A stretch of DNA of 39,200 bases from Methanomicrobia archaeon LH_S13 (lineage in GTDB: Archaea > Halobacteriota > Syntropharchaeia > Alkanophagales > Methanospirareceae). Below are positions 29,805 to 36,621 of this stretch, piece after piece. The notes beneath the pieces are model-generated. The model saw nothing but the letters and a program-made list of their open reading frames with translations. It was not told the origin of the DNA and searched no databases. Where the stretch lies: assembly GCA_023659785.1 (NCBI GenBank), contig JAGXOR010000001.1, positions 1 through 39,200 of the forward strand, read 5' to 3'. The position numbers and the translations under genes were made by a program. How positions within the stretch are numbered: the first letter of the stretch is position 1; every line of letters starts with the position of its first letter.

Positions 29805-30842
29805 ATGGAAGAGATTAATATCGCGTTCATCGGGAAAAAGGGAATGCCATTTCCGATAAGAAAGCATCCCGGAAGATACTTCTTCATCTCGGAAACCGAT
29901 TTAAAAAAGCTGACGGAGATAAACGAAGCGTGCAAGGAAAAGGGACTAAAGCACCTCAAAGAAATAAGGATAGTTGGTAGAGGAGGAGTATTGGGGAACA
30001 AGCCCTTTTTGCTAAGACGACCAGAAGGGGGTTTTCTCGAAGGTAGGTATGTTTGTATTCTTGTAGAGCATACGGTAGAGTTCGAAGAGGTGCGAAAAAG
30101 GTATGAAGGGTTAATAAAAGAAGAGAAAATAGCAAAGGAAAAGGAAAAGGCAGAAGAAAAGAAAGAGGAGGTAATAAGAAAAAGAGAGGAAGGGAAATAC
30201 GTTTACTGCGTGATAAAATCAGATGAAGAGCAGAGAAGTTTTGGTGATTTTGGGATAGAAGATACAGGAGAAGTTTATACCATTCCCTATAAGAAGTTCG
30301 CAGCGGTTGTGAGTGATTCCCCGATGAAGGAATATGAAGCGAGGGAAGAAAATGTGAAAGAGCACGAAGAAATTGTTAGGAAGATATTATTAGAGGGTCA
30401 CACGGTGCTGCCTGTTGCTTTTAATATGGTTTTTAAGGATAAACGGACGCTGCTTGTAACGATGAGCAAGGCGAGGAAGGGATTAAGAAAAGCTTATGAA
30501 ACAGTGGACAAAAAAGTAGAACTCGGAATTAAGGCTATTTTCACTAAAGAGGCGCTGAAAACCCTTGAAAAAAGCAGAAGCGAGTTAGGCCAGGACTTTG
30601 AATCTGACTTACTCGAAACAATAGATGGTAAATTCGCATCTTTAAAGAAGTTGGATTTGTTCAGTGACCGTCTGGCATTGAATATGACTTTTTTGGTTGA
30701 CCGGGACAAGATAGCGGAGATTTCAGAAGCAATTGAACCCCTGTATAATAAATACGATTCGTTAAAAGTCCAGTATAGCGGTCCCTGGGCACCCTATAAT
30801 TTTGTTAACATAAGGATATTAGGAAAAGGAGGAGGAAAATAA
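29805..30842 (+). CDS. GvpF/GvpL-family gas vesicle protein with extra N-terminal domain
   Basis: A 345-residue protein. Residues 1-100 are a domain I do not recognise (FIGKKGMPFPIRKHPGRYFF, GRGGVLGNKPFLLRRPEGGF), followed by a Lys/Glu-rich helix (105-130) and then a full GvpF/L domain. The GvpF/L part begins GKYVYCVIKSDEEQRSFGDF and continues YTIPYKKFAAVVSDSPMKEY, VLPVAFNMVFKDKRTL, LALNMTFLVDRDKI and SGPWAPYNFVNIRI. GvpF/L proteins are minor or accessory gas-vesicle proteins that bind GvpA and start assembly. The stop is directly followed by the GvpG ATG. The N-terminal extension is unusual for the family. Confidence 0.85.
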   Translation: MEEINIAFIGKKGMPFPIRKHPGRYFFISETDLKKLTEINEACKEKGLKHLKEIRIVGRGGVLGNKPFLLRRPEGGFLEGRYVCILVEHTVEFEEVRKRYEGLIKEEKIAKEKEKAEEKKEEVIRKREEGKYVYCVIKSDEEQRSFGDFGIEDTGEVYTIPYKKFAAVVSDSPMKEYEAREENVKEHEEIVRKILLEGHTVLPVAFNMVFKDKRTLLVTMSKARKGLRKAYETVDKKVELGIKAIFTKEALKTLEKSRSELGQDFESDLLETIDGKFASLKKLDLFSDRLALNMTFLVDRDKIAEISEAIEPLYNKYDSLKVQYSGPWAPYNFVNIRILGKGGGK

Positions 30843-31127
30843 ATGCCATTTATAATTGACGACTTATTTCTGCGGATGCTTGGGATTTCTATCCCCCCTT
30901 TCGATATGTTATGGTTGATGGAGCAAATAAGGGATTATGCTTATACAGAGATGTATGATACAGAGAAGATAAATAGCCAGCTAAAAGAGAACAGGCTGCT
31001 TTACGAATTTGATGAGATAACAAAAGAGGAGTATGAGAAAAGGAACGAGAAACTTAATCACAAATTGAAAATGGCAAACCACGTGAACCACGCAAATATG
31101 CGGGACAGAGTGAATGCCCTGAGATAA
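30843..31127 (+). CDS. gvpG: Gas vesicle protein GvpG
   Basis: A 94-residue protein matching the GvpG pattern. The first part is hydrophobic with PPFDMLWLMEQIRDYAYTEM, followed by an amphipathic helix pair around EFDEITKEEYEKRNEKLNHK. GvpG is a small accessory protein interacting with GvpF/L in vesicle assembly. The ATG directly follows the gvpF/L stop (TAA ATG), indicating tight coupling. The length is typical, with an unusual His/Asn-rich tail (NHVNHANMRDRVNALR). Confidence 0.75.
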   Translation: MPFIIDDLFLRMLGISIPPFDMLWLMEQIRDYAYTEMYDTEKINSQLKENRLLYEFDEITKEEYEKRNEKLNHKLKMANHVNHANMRDRVNALR

Positions 31128-31135
31128 GAGAAAGA

Positions 31136-31166
31136 TAAAACCACGAGATTACACAAGATTTACACA
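31136..31166 (+). repeat. CCACGAGATT dispersed repeat, copy 2
   Basis: AAAACCACGAGATTACACAAGA followed by TTTACACAG, in the gap between gvpG and the next small gene. It matches copies at 29637 and 36548. Confidence 0.65.
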
Positions 31167-31177
31167 GAAGAGAGAAA

Positions 31178-31390
31178 ATGAAAAAAGGAAGAAGGAGAGG
31201 AAAAGAAAAACGCCTTGTGCCAAGATCTTTAAAAACAATAGATGCATTACAGGAAAAGGGGACAGTGGTTGATTTCAAGTACTCAACCAATTTAATTTCC
31301 TTGATAAGAATGGACGTTGAGGGAAGAGCTGCGATTAAAGGTTATGATGCCGGTGTTGACGTTCATCCATTCAAACTATACAGGAGGTAA
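31178..31390 (+). CDS. Small hypothetical protein (70 aa) in gvp-like locus
   Basis: A 70-residue basic protein: MKKGRRRGKEKRLVPRSLKT, then IDALQEKGTVVDFKYSTNLI, then MDVEGRAAIKGYDAGVDVHP. Its size and a weak LQEKGTVVD segment recall the start of GvpA-type proteins (DKGVVID), but the conserved GvpA helices do not follow, so I do not call it GvpA. The 3' end overlaps the AGGAGG ribosome-binding site of the Get3/ArsA gene. Function unknown. Confidence 0.5.
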   Translation: MKKGRRRGKEKRLVPRSLKTIDALQEKGTVVDFKYSTNLISLIRMDVEGRAAIKGYDAGVDVHPFKLYRR

Positions 31391-31394
31391 GAAC

Positions 31395-33383
31395 ATGAAC
31401 AAAGAGCCAGGCTTTTTCTCTGATGAATTAAACCTCATATTCTTCGGTGGGAAAGGAGGAGAGGGGAAGACGACATGTGCGGCTGCAACTGCGCTGCGTC
31501 TATCAGAAAGAGGGAGGAAAACGCTTATCCTCTCCACTGACCCAGCTCATTCACTTTCAGATAGTTTCGGCATTCACATAGGTAACAAAATCACGCCTCT
31601 AAAAGACAACCTGTATGGTCTGGAGATAGATTCGAGGGAATTGATAGAAGAGTTTATGAAAGAAAATGAAATTACAATTTCAAAGATAGTTGACAGAGGC
31701 ACATATCTTGATGCCGATGACATATTAAAAATGCTCTCCCTTTCCCTACCAGGTATGGACGAGTACATGGCGATATTAAAAATAAGGGAATTGATGAGAG
31801 AGGGGGAATACGATTTGTTCATTTCCGATACAGCACCAACTGGACACTCCATTCGTCTATTATTAACACCGGGATTAGCTGATGAATGGATTGGTTTCCT
31901 CGATAAGTTGGCAGAAAAACACAGGTATATAACGAGGACATTCAGGGGCAGATATGTAAAGGACGAAACGGACGCGTTCTTAGAAAAGATGCATAGAGAC
32001 TTGAGGATGGTGATGAAAGCTTTTACAGATGTGAAAACGGAATTTGTGCCCGTTACAATCCTGGAAGCGATGGGTGTAGAGGAAACCGCAGACCTGCTTT
32101 CTGCACTTCAAGACCTCAAAATAAATGTCAGAAGCATAGTAATTAATAGAGCAAATTTATCCCCCATAGAGAAGTGCGATTTATGCGCTCATAGAGTAAA
32201 AGACCAGGAAAGGTATGTCAGTGAAATATATGAAAAATGGGGGAGATATGACGTTATACAGGTGCCGCTGTTTCCTCACGAGATAAGAGGGTCAGAAAGG
32301 CTAAGCGAGTTCGGCGATGTATTGGCAGGAAAGCCTTATGAGTATAAGCCAAGTGCAGAGAAGAGACAGCGAAAAAAAAAAGCGAAATCGAGAATAAAGG
32401 ATTTGCTGGAGAAAGAACTGAAGGTGCTGATTATTGGCGGAAAGGGGGGAGTGGGAAAAACAACGGTAGCATCAGCATCGGGTTTGTACATTGCAAGAAG
32501 AAAGCCGGGAAAGAAGATACTGGTGGGCTCTACTGACCCGGCGCATTCATTATCCGACTCTTTTGACCTGCACATAGGTAATAAGGTTACCAAGATAGAA
32601 AACAACCTTTATGGTTTGGAAATAGATGCGGAAGAGGCGATGGCTGAATTTAGAGATAAATACACGACGGAGATAAAAGAAGCATTTGAAGGTTTAGCCC
32701 GCGATAGAAGAACTGCCATTGATTTGCCTTTTGATAGGGATATACTTCAACGTCTCAAGGAGCTTACTCCTCCTGGTTTAGATGAGATAATGGCACTCGC
32801 GAAGATAGTGGAATTGACGAAGAGTAGTGAGTACGATTTAATTATTTTAGATACCGCTCCAACAGGGCATACCATTAGATTGTTAGAGCTGCCGGATATA
32901 GCATTGGACTGGTTTGATGCTTTTATCAGGATAATACACAAATATAGAGAGATGGTTTCGCTGACAGACACCTTAAGATTGGTATTAGAAAAGAAGAGGG
33001 ATACAGAAGAGACGCTAAAAATCCTGAGAAGCGAAGCCCAAACGGAATTTGTTGGTGTTACAATTCCAGAGGCGATGAGTGTATTTGAGACTGAACACCT
33101 CATATCAGAGATAAAAAAAGCTGAGATTTGTTTAGAGCACGTTATTATCAACAGTATTATTCCGGCTCCTGCGGCGAAATGTAGTTTCTGTATATCGCAA
33201 CTAAAAAATCAGAGGGAGTATATAAAAGAAATAGGAAAACTTGGCTACAAAATCACCGAGATACCTTTGTTCGAGCATGAAATCCGAGGTATAGATATGC
33301 TTGCTGACTTTGGCGAAGTGATATATGGAGAAGGGAGGAGTCATAAAACGGGGATTGGCAATAAATTATTTGGTTTTTTTTAA
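31395..33383 (+). CDS. Tandem-domain Get3/ArsA-family ATPase
   Basis: A 662-residue protein made of two Get3/ArsA ATPase halves. P-loops are FGGKGGEGKTT (about 18-27, with E in place of the usual V) and GGKGGVGKTT (348-357). Switch sequences are STDPAHSLSDSFGIHIGNK and the equivalent STDPAHSLSDSFDLHIGNK, with DTAPTGHSIRL and DTAPTGHTIRL. Each half carries a CxxC (C261/C264 and C596/C599), the zinc-clasp cysteines of Get3-type chaperones rather than arsenite-site cysteines of classical ArsA. Get3 shields hydrophobic tail-anchored clients. No arsenic genes are nearby. The start is set by AGGAGG at 31382. Confidence 0.85.
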   Translation: MNKEPGFFSDELNLIFFGGKGGEGKTTCAAATALRLSERGRKTLILSTDPAHSLSDSFGIHIGNKITPLKDNLYGLEIDSRELIEEFMKENEITISKIVDRGTYLDADDILKMLSLSLPGMDEYMAILKIRELMREGEYDLFISDTAPTGHSIRLLLTPGLADEWIGFLDKLAEKHRYITRTFRGRYVKDETDAFLEKMHRDLRMVMKAFTDVKTEFVPVTILEAMGVEETADLLSALQDLKINVRSIVINRANLSPIEKCDLCAHRVKDQERYVSEIYEKWGRYDVIQVPLFPHEIRGSERLSEFGDVLAGKPYEYKPSAEKRQRKKKAKSRIKDLLEKELKVLIIGGKGGVGKTTVASASGLYIARRKPGKKILVGSTDPAHSLSDSFDLHIGNKVTKIENNLYGLEIDAEEAMAEFRDKYTTEIKEAFEGLARDRRTAIDLPFDRDILQRLKELTPPGLDEIMALAKIVELTKSSEYDLIILDTAPTGHTIRLLELPDIALDWFDAFIRIIHKYREMVSLTDTLRLVLEKKRDTEETLKILRSEAQTEFVGVTIPEAMSVFETEHLISEIKKAEICLEHVIINSIIPAPAAKCSFCISQLKNQREYIKEIGKLGYKITEIPLFEHEIRGIDMLADFGEVIYGEGRSHKTGIGNKLFGFF

Positions 33384-33405
33384 AAATTTCAAAAGGGGAT
33401 AAGAA

Positions 33406-33624
33406 ATGGGAAGAAAGAAGTATTGGCAAAGAAGCATGGAAATTTACTTCAGGGAGCAGAATAGAAAGCGTGATCCTTTAAAGCTTCGTGAGGAAATGGA
33501 AAAGGGAACTAAAGAAATCAGTGAAAAAATGAGTTCTTATGTGGAAGAGAAAAGTGAAGAGCGAGATGACTATGCAAAAAGATTCCAGGAAGATGTGAAA
33601 AAGATAAAGAATAGACTGAGATAA
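33406..33624 (+). CDS. Small charged helical protein (72 aa), family I
   Basis: A 72-residue highly charged protein starting MGRKKYWQRSMEIYFREQNR and ending in a long helix (EEMEKGTKEISEKMSSYVEE, DDYAKRFQEDVKKIKNRLR). The KYWQRSM start resembles EHWQRDL in the protein at 34694, hinting at a shared short motif. Predicted all-helical, possibly coiled coil. It begins 22 bases after the Get3-like stop with GGGGATAAGAA as ribosome-binding site. Function unknown. Confidence 0.65.
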   Translation: MGRKKYWQRSMEIYFREQNRKRDPLKLREEMEKGTKEISEKMSSYVEEKSEERDDYAKRFQEDVKKIKNRLR

Positions 33625-33633
33625 AAAAGGGTT

Positions 33634-33654
33634 TTATATCAAATCCCGCTATAA
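33634..33654. promoter_or_regulatory. Candidate operator upstream of small-protein genes (21 bases)
   Basis: TTATATCAAATCCCGCTATAA matches the reverse complement of 29725-29745 at 19 of 21 positions. It lies in the 112-base gap before the gene at 33737, with AT-rich DNA downstream (AAATTTGAAATTAAAAAAAT) as a possible promoter. Confidence 0.55.
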
Positions 33655-33736
33655 TCGAAATCCTTTTGAATGCAGACTTCTAACATAAAATTTGAAATTA
33701 AAAAAATAAAAGAGTTTTTAACGAGGTGTGAAAAAA

Positions 33737-33961
33737 ATGGTTACACGAGAAGCAAAAAGTAGGGGAAAGTTGGTAGCGGAATTGGATGATTCAACGTATA
33801 GGGCGATAGCAGGTAAGGTACGTAGTCACTTATCTCCTCGTGTGTATATCTCACCTGAGAGGACAAGTGTAGAAGGTAAGAAAGTAGTCAGGCTGTGGAG
33901 CAGATACCCGGAAGCTGCGAAAAGAGCGGTTCAAAAGGTATTGGCTGAGAGGCGTAAATAA
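33737..33961 (+). CDS. Small hypothetical protein (74 aa)
   Basis: A 74-residue protein: MVTREAKSRGKLVAELDDST, then YRAIAGKVRSHLSPRVYISP, then EGKKVVRLWSRYPEAAKRAV. Unlike its neighbours it shows mixed strands and helices, so it may be a small folded, perhaps nucleic-acid-binding domain. This is a guess from basic charge. The preceding GAGGTGTG is the ribosome-binding site. I prefer the ATG at 33737 over a GTG three codons upstream. No known family recognised. Confidence 0.6.
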   Translation: MVTREAKSRGKLVAELDDSTYRAIAGKVRSHLSPRVYISPERTSVEGKKVVRLWSRYPEAAKRAVQKVLAERRK

Positions 33962-33978
33962 AAAAGGAGGTAATAAAA

Positions 33979-34188
33979 ATGACTTCGGTAAGGAGTTATA
34001 GTATGGAGAAGGATAGAGCGATAAAAGAGATACAAGCAGGAATTGAAGAGGTTGAAGAAAGAATGGCGGCTGGTATAAGTGAGCTACAAGCAGAAAGAGA
34101 AGCGGTTGAAAGAAGAGTTGCTGCGGATACTACGGAGAAGCAGAAAGATTCAGATAGGTTTGCAGAAGAGTTTTGGGAAGGAGAATGA
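33979..34188 (+). CDS. Small coiled-coil protein (69 aa)
   Basis: A 69-residue, strongly charged helix: MTSVRSYSMEKDRAIKEIQA, then GIEEVEERMAAGISELQAER, then EAVERRVAADTTEKQKDSDR. Heptad-like spacing of I, V, M and L indicates a coiled coil. It is preceded by AAAAAGGAGGTAATAAAA, one of the strongest ribosome-binding sites in the window. It may be a structural or adaptor peptide of the locus. Function unknown. Confidence 0.65.
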   Translation: MTSVRSYSMEKDRAIKEIQAGIEEVEERMAAGISELQAEREAVERRVAADTTEKQKDSDRFAEEFWEGE

Positions 34189-34217
34189 AAGGTTATAAAA
34201 AATAGGGGGTGATAAGA

Positions 34218-34430
34218 ATGGTTACTATGCGACCGAATAGTGGAACAACACCAGGGAAGGATAAAGCAGCAAGAGACAGGCAAGTGAAGTTTTTAAGATA
34301 TCTCAGGACGAGAACACAACACTTATCTCTCACATTACGTCCACGCGGCGTTCGACAACTCTGGATGGTGGAGGAACAGAGATGGCGTGGCAGGGAGTGG
34401 TGGAAGAAAGATAAAGATTGGTGGAGGTAA
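34218..34430 (+). CDS. Small Arg/Trp-rich protein (70 aa)
   Basis: A 70-residue basic protein: MVTMRPNSGTTPGKDKAARD, RQVKFLRYLRTRTQHLSLTL, RPRGVRQLWMVEEQRWRGRE, ending WWKKDKDWWR. Six tryptophans, five in the last 16 residues, are remarkable and suggest membrane-interface or protein-surface binding. The ribosome-binding site is GGGGGTGATAAGA. A GTG three codons earlier is a less likely start. Its 3' end GTGGAGGTAA also serves as the ribosome-binding site of the next gene. Confidence 0.6.
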   Translation: MVTMRPNSGTTPGKDKAARDRQVKFLRYLRTRTQHLSLTLRPRGVRQLWMVEEQRWRGREWWKKDKDWWR

Positions 34431-34435
34431 ATGAC

Positions 34436-34687
34436 ATGACGACTTCAAGTAGTATTTCAAGACGCTTAGAAGGGCTGGGCAACGAAAAAGAGAGGGTAAA
34501 AAGAGAGACAGAAAGGATTGATAGACAGAAGAAGGCGATACTCGAAAGAAGGCAGAAAGCATTGGAACGGGGTGAAACATTGACCGGGATGGATGATATG
34601 GAGAGAAAAAAGAGAGCAACGCGGTCGAGATGGGATAGAAAATGGAATTATAGAAGATGGAAAATTGATGCGAAAAAGAGGTCTTAA
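34436..34687 (+). CDS. Small basic helical protein (83 aa), family II copy 1
   Basis: An 83-residue protein. Its second half (RIDRQKKAILERRQKALERG, ETLTGMDDMERKKRATRSRW) is clearly homologous to that of the next gene (RISRQKEAAHERRRAAIKRG, EVITGIDKVERKKLATQHRW). Both end in a W- and basic-rich tail (DRKWNYRRWKIDAKKRS here). It is predicted as two helices split at the conserved TG-(I/M)-D turn. The first halves differ. This is a tandem duplication of an unknown protein, with the ribosome-binding site inside the preceding gene's end. Confidence 0.65.
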   Translation: MTTSSSISRRLEGLGNEKERVKRETERIDRQKKAILERRQKALERGETLTGMDDMERKKRATRSRWDRKWNYRRWKIDAKKRS

Positions 34688-34693
34688 AGCAAA

Positions 34694-34960
34694 ATGACAG
34701 GGAAAGAGCATTGGCAAAGAGATCTGGCGTATTTGAAAAGAAGCATGCTGGGTTCAGGGCAGTTGAGAAGGATTAAAGCACAGGAAGAACGGATAAGCAG
34801 GCAGAAGGAAGCTGCGCATGAAAGAAGACGAGCAGCTATAAAAAGGGGTGAAGTAATAACCGGGATAGACAAGGTGGAAAGGAAAAAGTTAGCAACGCAG
34901 CATAGATGGGATGGAAAATGGGCTCGCAGGAAAATGAAATTGGACGCAAGAAGGAGGTAG
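34694..34960 (+). CDS. Small basic helical protein (88 aa), family II copy 2
   Basis: An 88-residue paralogue of the preceding protein, sharing the R-I-x-RQK start, E-R-R repeats, RGE-TG-D turn and ERKK-AT-RW-KW-R stretch. The N-terminus (MTGKEHWQRDLAYLKRSMLG) instead resembles the start of the family I protein at 33406 (KYWQRS), so it looks like a mosaic of both. Very basic (about 30% K+R). It might bind acidic partners, membranes or nucleic acid. Function unknown. Confidence 0.65.
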   Translation: MTGKEHWQRDLAYLKRSMLGSGQLRRIKAQEERISRQKEAAHERRRAAIKRGEVITGIDKVERKKLATQHRWDGKWARRKMKLDARRR

Positions 34961-34966
34961 GTAAAA

Positions 34967-35329
34967 ATGGAAAAAATCGGTGCGGAAATCGAAGATGCGA
35001 GAATACAAAGTGTATATGATATATGGGGAAAGAAGCCGCCGGGAATTAGATTCTGCGATACTGATGTTTTAACCATAGCTGCAAAGACAGATGAGAGTGA
35101 GGAAGTAAAAGACACTTTCTTTTTCTCTCTAAAAGCAGATGGAACATTTGCTGTAAATACCGCGCACAGAATAAGCCGTTTAAGAAGAAAAAGACTGGCT
35201 GAATTCCTTAGATACTACAATATCGCAGATAAAGTGGAGGAATACAACTTAAGAAAGGGAATAGAGGAATGGAAAGGGAAGAAGATAGAAGTGGTTAAAA
35301 GCAACGGAAGGTATATTTTTGTTCAATAA
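34967..35329 (+). CDS. Hypothetical protein (120 aa) in gvp-like locus
   Basis: A 120-residue protein that looks folded rather than purely helical: MEKIGAEIEDARIQSVYDIW, KPPGIRFCDTDVLTIAAKTD, DTFFFSLKADGTFAVNTAHR, RKRLAEFLRYYNIADKVEEY and the strand-like end KIEVVKSNGRYIFVQ. One cysteine. The ribosome-binding site is AGGAGGTAGGTAAAA. I do not recognise the family. It is the largest of the unknown proteins between the Get3-like ATPase and the GvpF/L-DnaJ gene. Confidence 0.65.
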   Translation: MEKIGAEIEDARIQSVYDIWGKKPPGIRFCDTDVLTIAAKTDESEEVKDTFFFSLKADGTFAVNTAHRISRLRRKRLAEFLRYYNIADKVEEYNLRKGIEEWKGKKIEVVKSNGRYIFVQ

Positions 35330-35343
35330 AAAGGAGGTAAAAA

Positions 35344-35466
35344 ATGACACCGGAAAAATCGAAAGTAAGATTGGCGGGAATGGAAAGAAAGATGGAAGAA
35401 AGGATAAAAAAGAGCGATTTAAGATGGAAAAGAAGAGAGAGGGCTGGAAAAGCAGCTAAAGCGTAA
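35344..35466 (+). CDS. Micro-protein (40 aa), basic helix
   Basis: A 40-residue frame behind AAAAAGGAGGTAAAAA, one of the best ribosome-binding sites in the window: MTPEKSKVRLAGMERKMEER then IKKSDLRWKRRERAGKAAKA. A single highly basic helix with one Trp, in the style of family I and II neighbours. The strong site and matching composition support real expression in spite of the size. It is the last gene before a T-rich terminator. Confidence 0.6.
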   Translation: MTPEKSKVRLAGMERKMEERIKKSDLRWKRRERAGKAAKA

Positions 35467-35486
35467 GCTTAAAAGAGGAAGAAAAT

Positions 35487-35520
35487 ATCCTGTTCTTTTC
35501 TCTCTATTTTTCTTTTTTTG
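35487..35520 (+). terminator. T-rich transcription terminator
   Basis: Pyrimidine-rich TTCTTTTCTCTCTATTTTTC followed by TTTTTTT lies 20 bases after the 40-residue gene. Such poly-T tracts end archaeal transcripts. It would separate the Get3/small-protein unit from the GvpF/L-DnaJ/DnaK unit. Confidence 0.55.
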
Positions 35521-35542
35521 ATAAATATGATTGTATTCAAAA

Positions 35543-36574
35543 ATGGTAGAAAATAAAGGTAAATACGTCTATGGAATATTAAACAACGGTGAGGGAAGGA
35601 GTTTTGGAGAAATCGGGATTAACAAAGAAGAGGCTTACTGCATCAATTTTAAGGATATTTCCGCCGTGGTTGGCGATTCTGCACTTAAGACATACGAAGT
35701 GACGAGGGAAAAATTGCTTGCTCATGAACAGGTCATCCAAGAGGTGATGAAAGAGCATACTATCATCCCAATGACGTTTGGAACCGTTGCTAAGGACGAG
35801 AAAGATGTCGAGAATATGCTTGAGCGGATGTACGCGGAATTCAAGCAGGTGCTGAAGAGAATAGAGAATAAATTGCAGATAGATGTGAAAGCGATTTGGA
35901 ATAAAGATGTAATTTACACGGGTATTTTGAGAGAAGATGAAGGGATAAGGAGGTTAAGTGAAAAGGCATCAAAAAAACCGGCTGATAAGACTTATGATGA
36001 AAAGGTGGAATTAGGTAAGAAAGTGATGTCAGCCGTGGATAAGAGGAAAGAGAGGTATATAAAAGAGATAACTGAGGCTTTGAGCACTTATATAGAAGAT
36101 TCACAGCAGAATAAACTCAAAGATGACAAAATGATAATGAACACTTCTTTTCTCGTGGCTAAAAGCAAAGAGCAAGAGATTTATAAAAAATTGGACGAGT
36201 TGGATGAGAAATATGGAGAGGACGTGCAGGTTATAGCAGTTGGACCTTTGCCTCCTTATAATTTCTCGCATATAGAAATAAAGCCTATGGATTTCGATAC
36301 GATTGATTCTGCCCGTAGAACATTAGGCTTGGGTAAGGGGGTGACGATGTCAGAAATTGATGATGCATATAACCGCCTGGCATTGCAATTCCATCCTGAC
36401 CGAAATCCTGATGCGTCAGCAAAAGAGAAGTTCAAGGAGATAGAGCAAGCTTATTCTACGCTGCGAGATTATTGCTCACGATATGTGTATTCATTCAAGA
36501 AGAAGGATGTGGAGAAGACTGTGATGGTGTATATAGCTAGCGGAGGTAAAAAACCACGAGATTTCACAAGATAG
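35543..36574 (+). CDS. GvpF/GvpL-family protein fused to a C-terminal DnaJ domain
   Basis: A 343-residue fusion. Residues ~5-245 form a GvpF/L domain (GKYVYGILNNGEGRSFGEIG, ISAVVGDSALKTYEVTREKL, IIPMTFGTVAKDEKDVENML, MNTSFLVAKSKEQEIYKKLD, PLPPYNFSHIEIKPMDFDTI). Residues ~255-305 are a J domain (ARRTLGLGKGVTMSEIDDAY, H284-P285-D286 in FHPDRNPDASAKEKF, IEQAYSTLRDYC). J domains stimulate DnaK ATPase, and dnaK is the next gene, so the fusion would hand gas-vesicle-type clients to DnaK. The last residues (KKPRDFTR) are encoded by the CCACGAGATT repeat. The start at 35543 is chosen over an in-frame TTG upstream. Confidence 0.88.
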   Translation: MVENKGKYVYGILNNGEGRSFGEIGINKEEAYCINFKDISAVVGDSALKTYEVTREKLLAHEQVIQEVMKEHTIIPMTFGTVAKDEKDVENMLERMYAEFKQVLKRIENKLQIDVKAIWNKDVIYTGILREDEGIRRLSEKASKKPADKTYDEKVELGKKVMSAVDKRKERYIKEITEALSTYIEDSQQNKLKDDKMIMNTSFLVAKSKEQEIYKKLDELDEKYGEDVQVIAVGPLPPYNFSHIEIKPMDFDTIDSARRTLGLGKGVTMSEIDDAYNRLALQFHPDRNPDASAKEKFKEIEQAYSTLRDYCSRYVYSFKKKDVEKTVMVYIASGGKKPRDFTR

Positions 36575-36600
36575 CAATTTCTTGTGAGAATCTGTGTAAT
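36548..36600 (+). repeat. CCACGAGATT dispersed repeat, copy 3, forming a hairpin
   Basis: AAAAAACCACGAGATTTCAC continues to a hairpin of GATTTCACAAGA (36560-36571) with TCTTGTGAGAATC (36580-36592), 12 pairs with one bulge. It covers the stop of the GvpF/L-DnaJ gene and sits 20 bases before the dnaK start region, so it may act as an mRNA processing or partial terminator element. Confidence 0.65.
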
Positions 36601-36621
36601 CTGAGGGGTTATAAAGGAAGC

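Noticed and set aside
31178..31390. Possible GvpA shell protein
   Set aside because: The size and a short KGTVVD segment resemble GvpA, but the conserved hydrophobic helices and the ELL-IEAR-type stretch of GvpA are missing, and the ends are too basic.
31395..33383. Arsenite-efflux ATPase ArsA
   Set aside because: No arsenic genes nearby, and each half carries the Get3-type CxxC rather than the arsenite-binding cysteine pattern. A Get3-like chaperone role fits the setting better.
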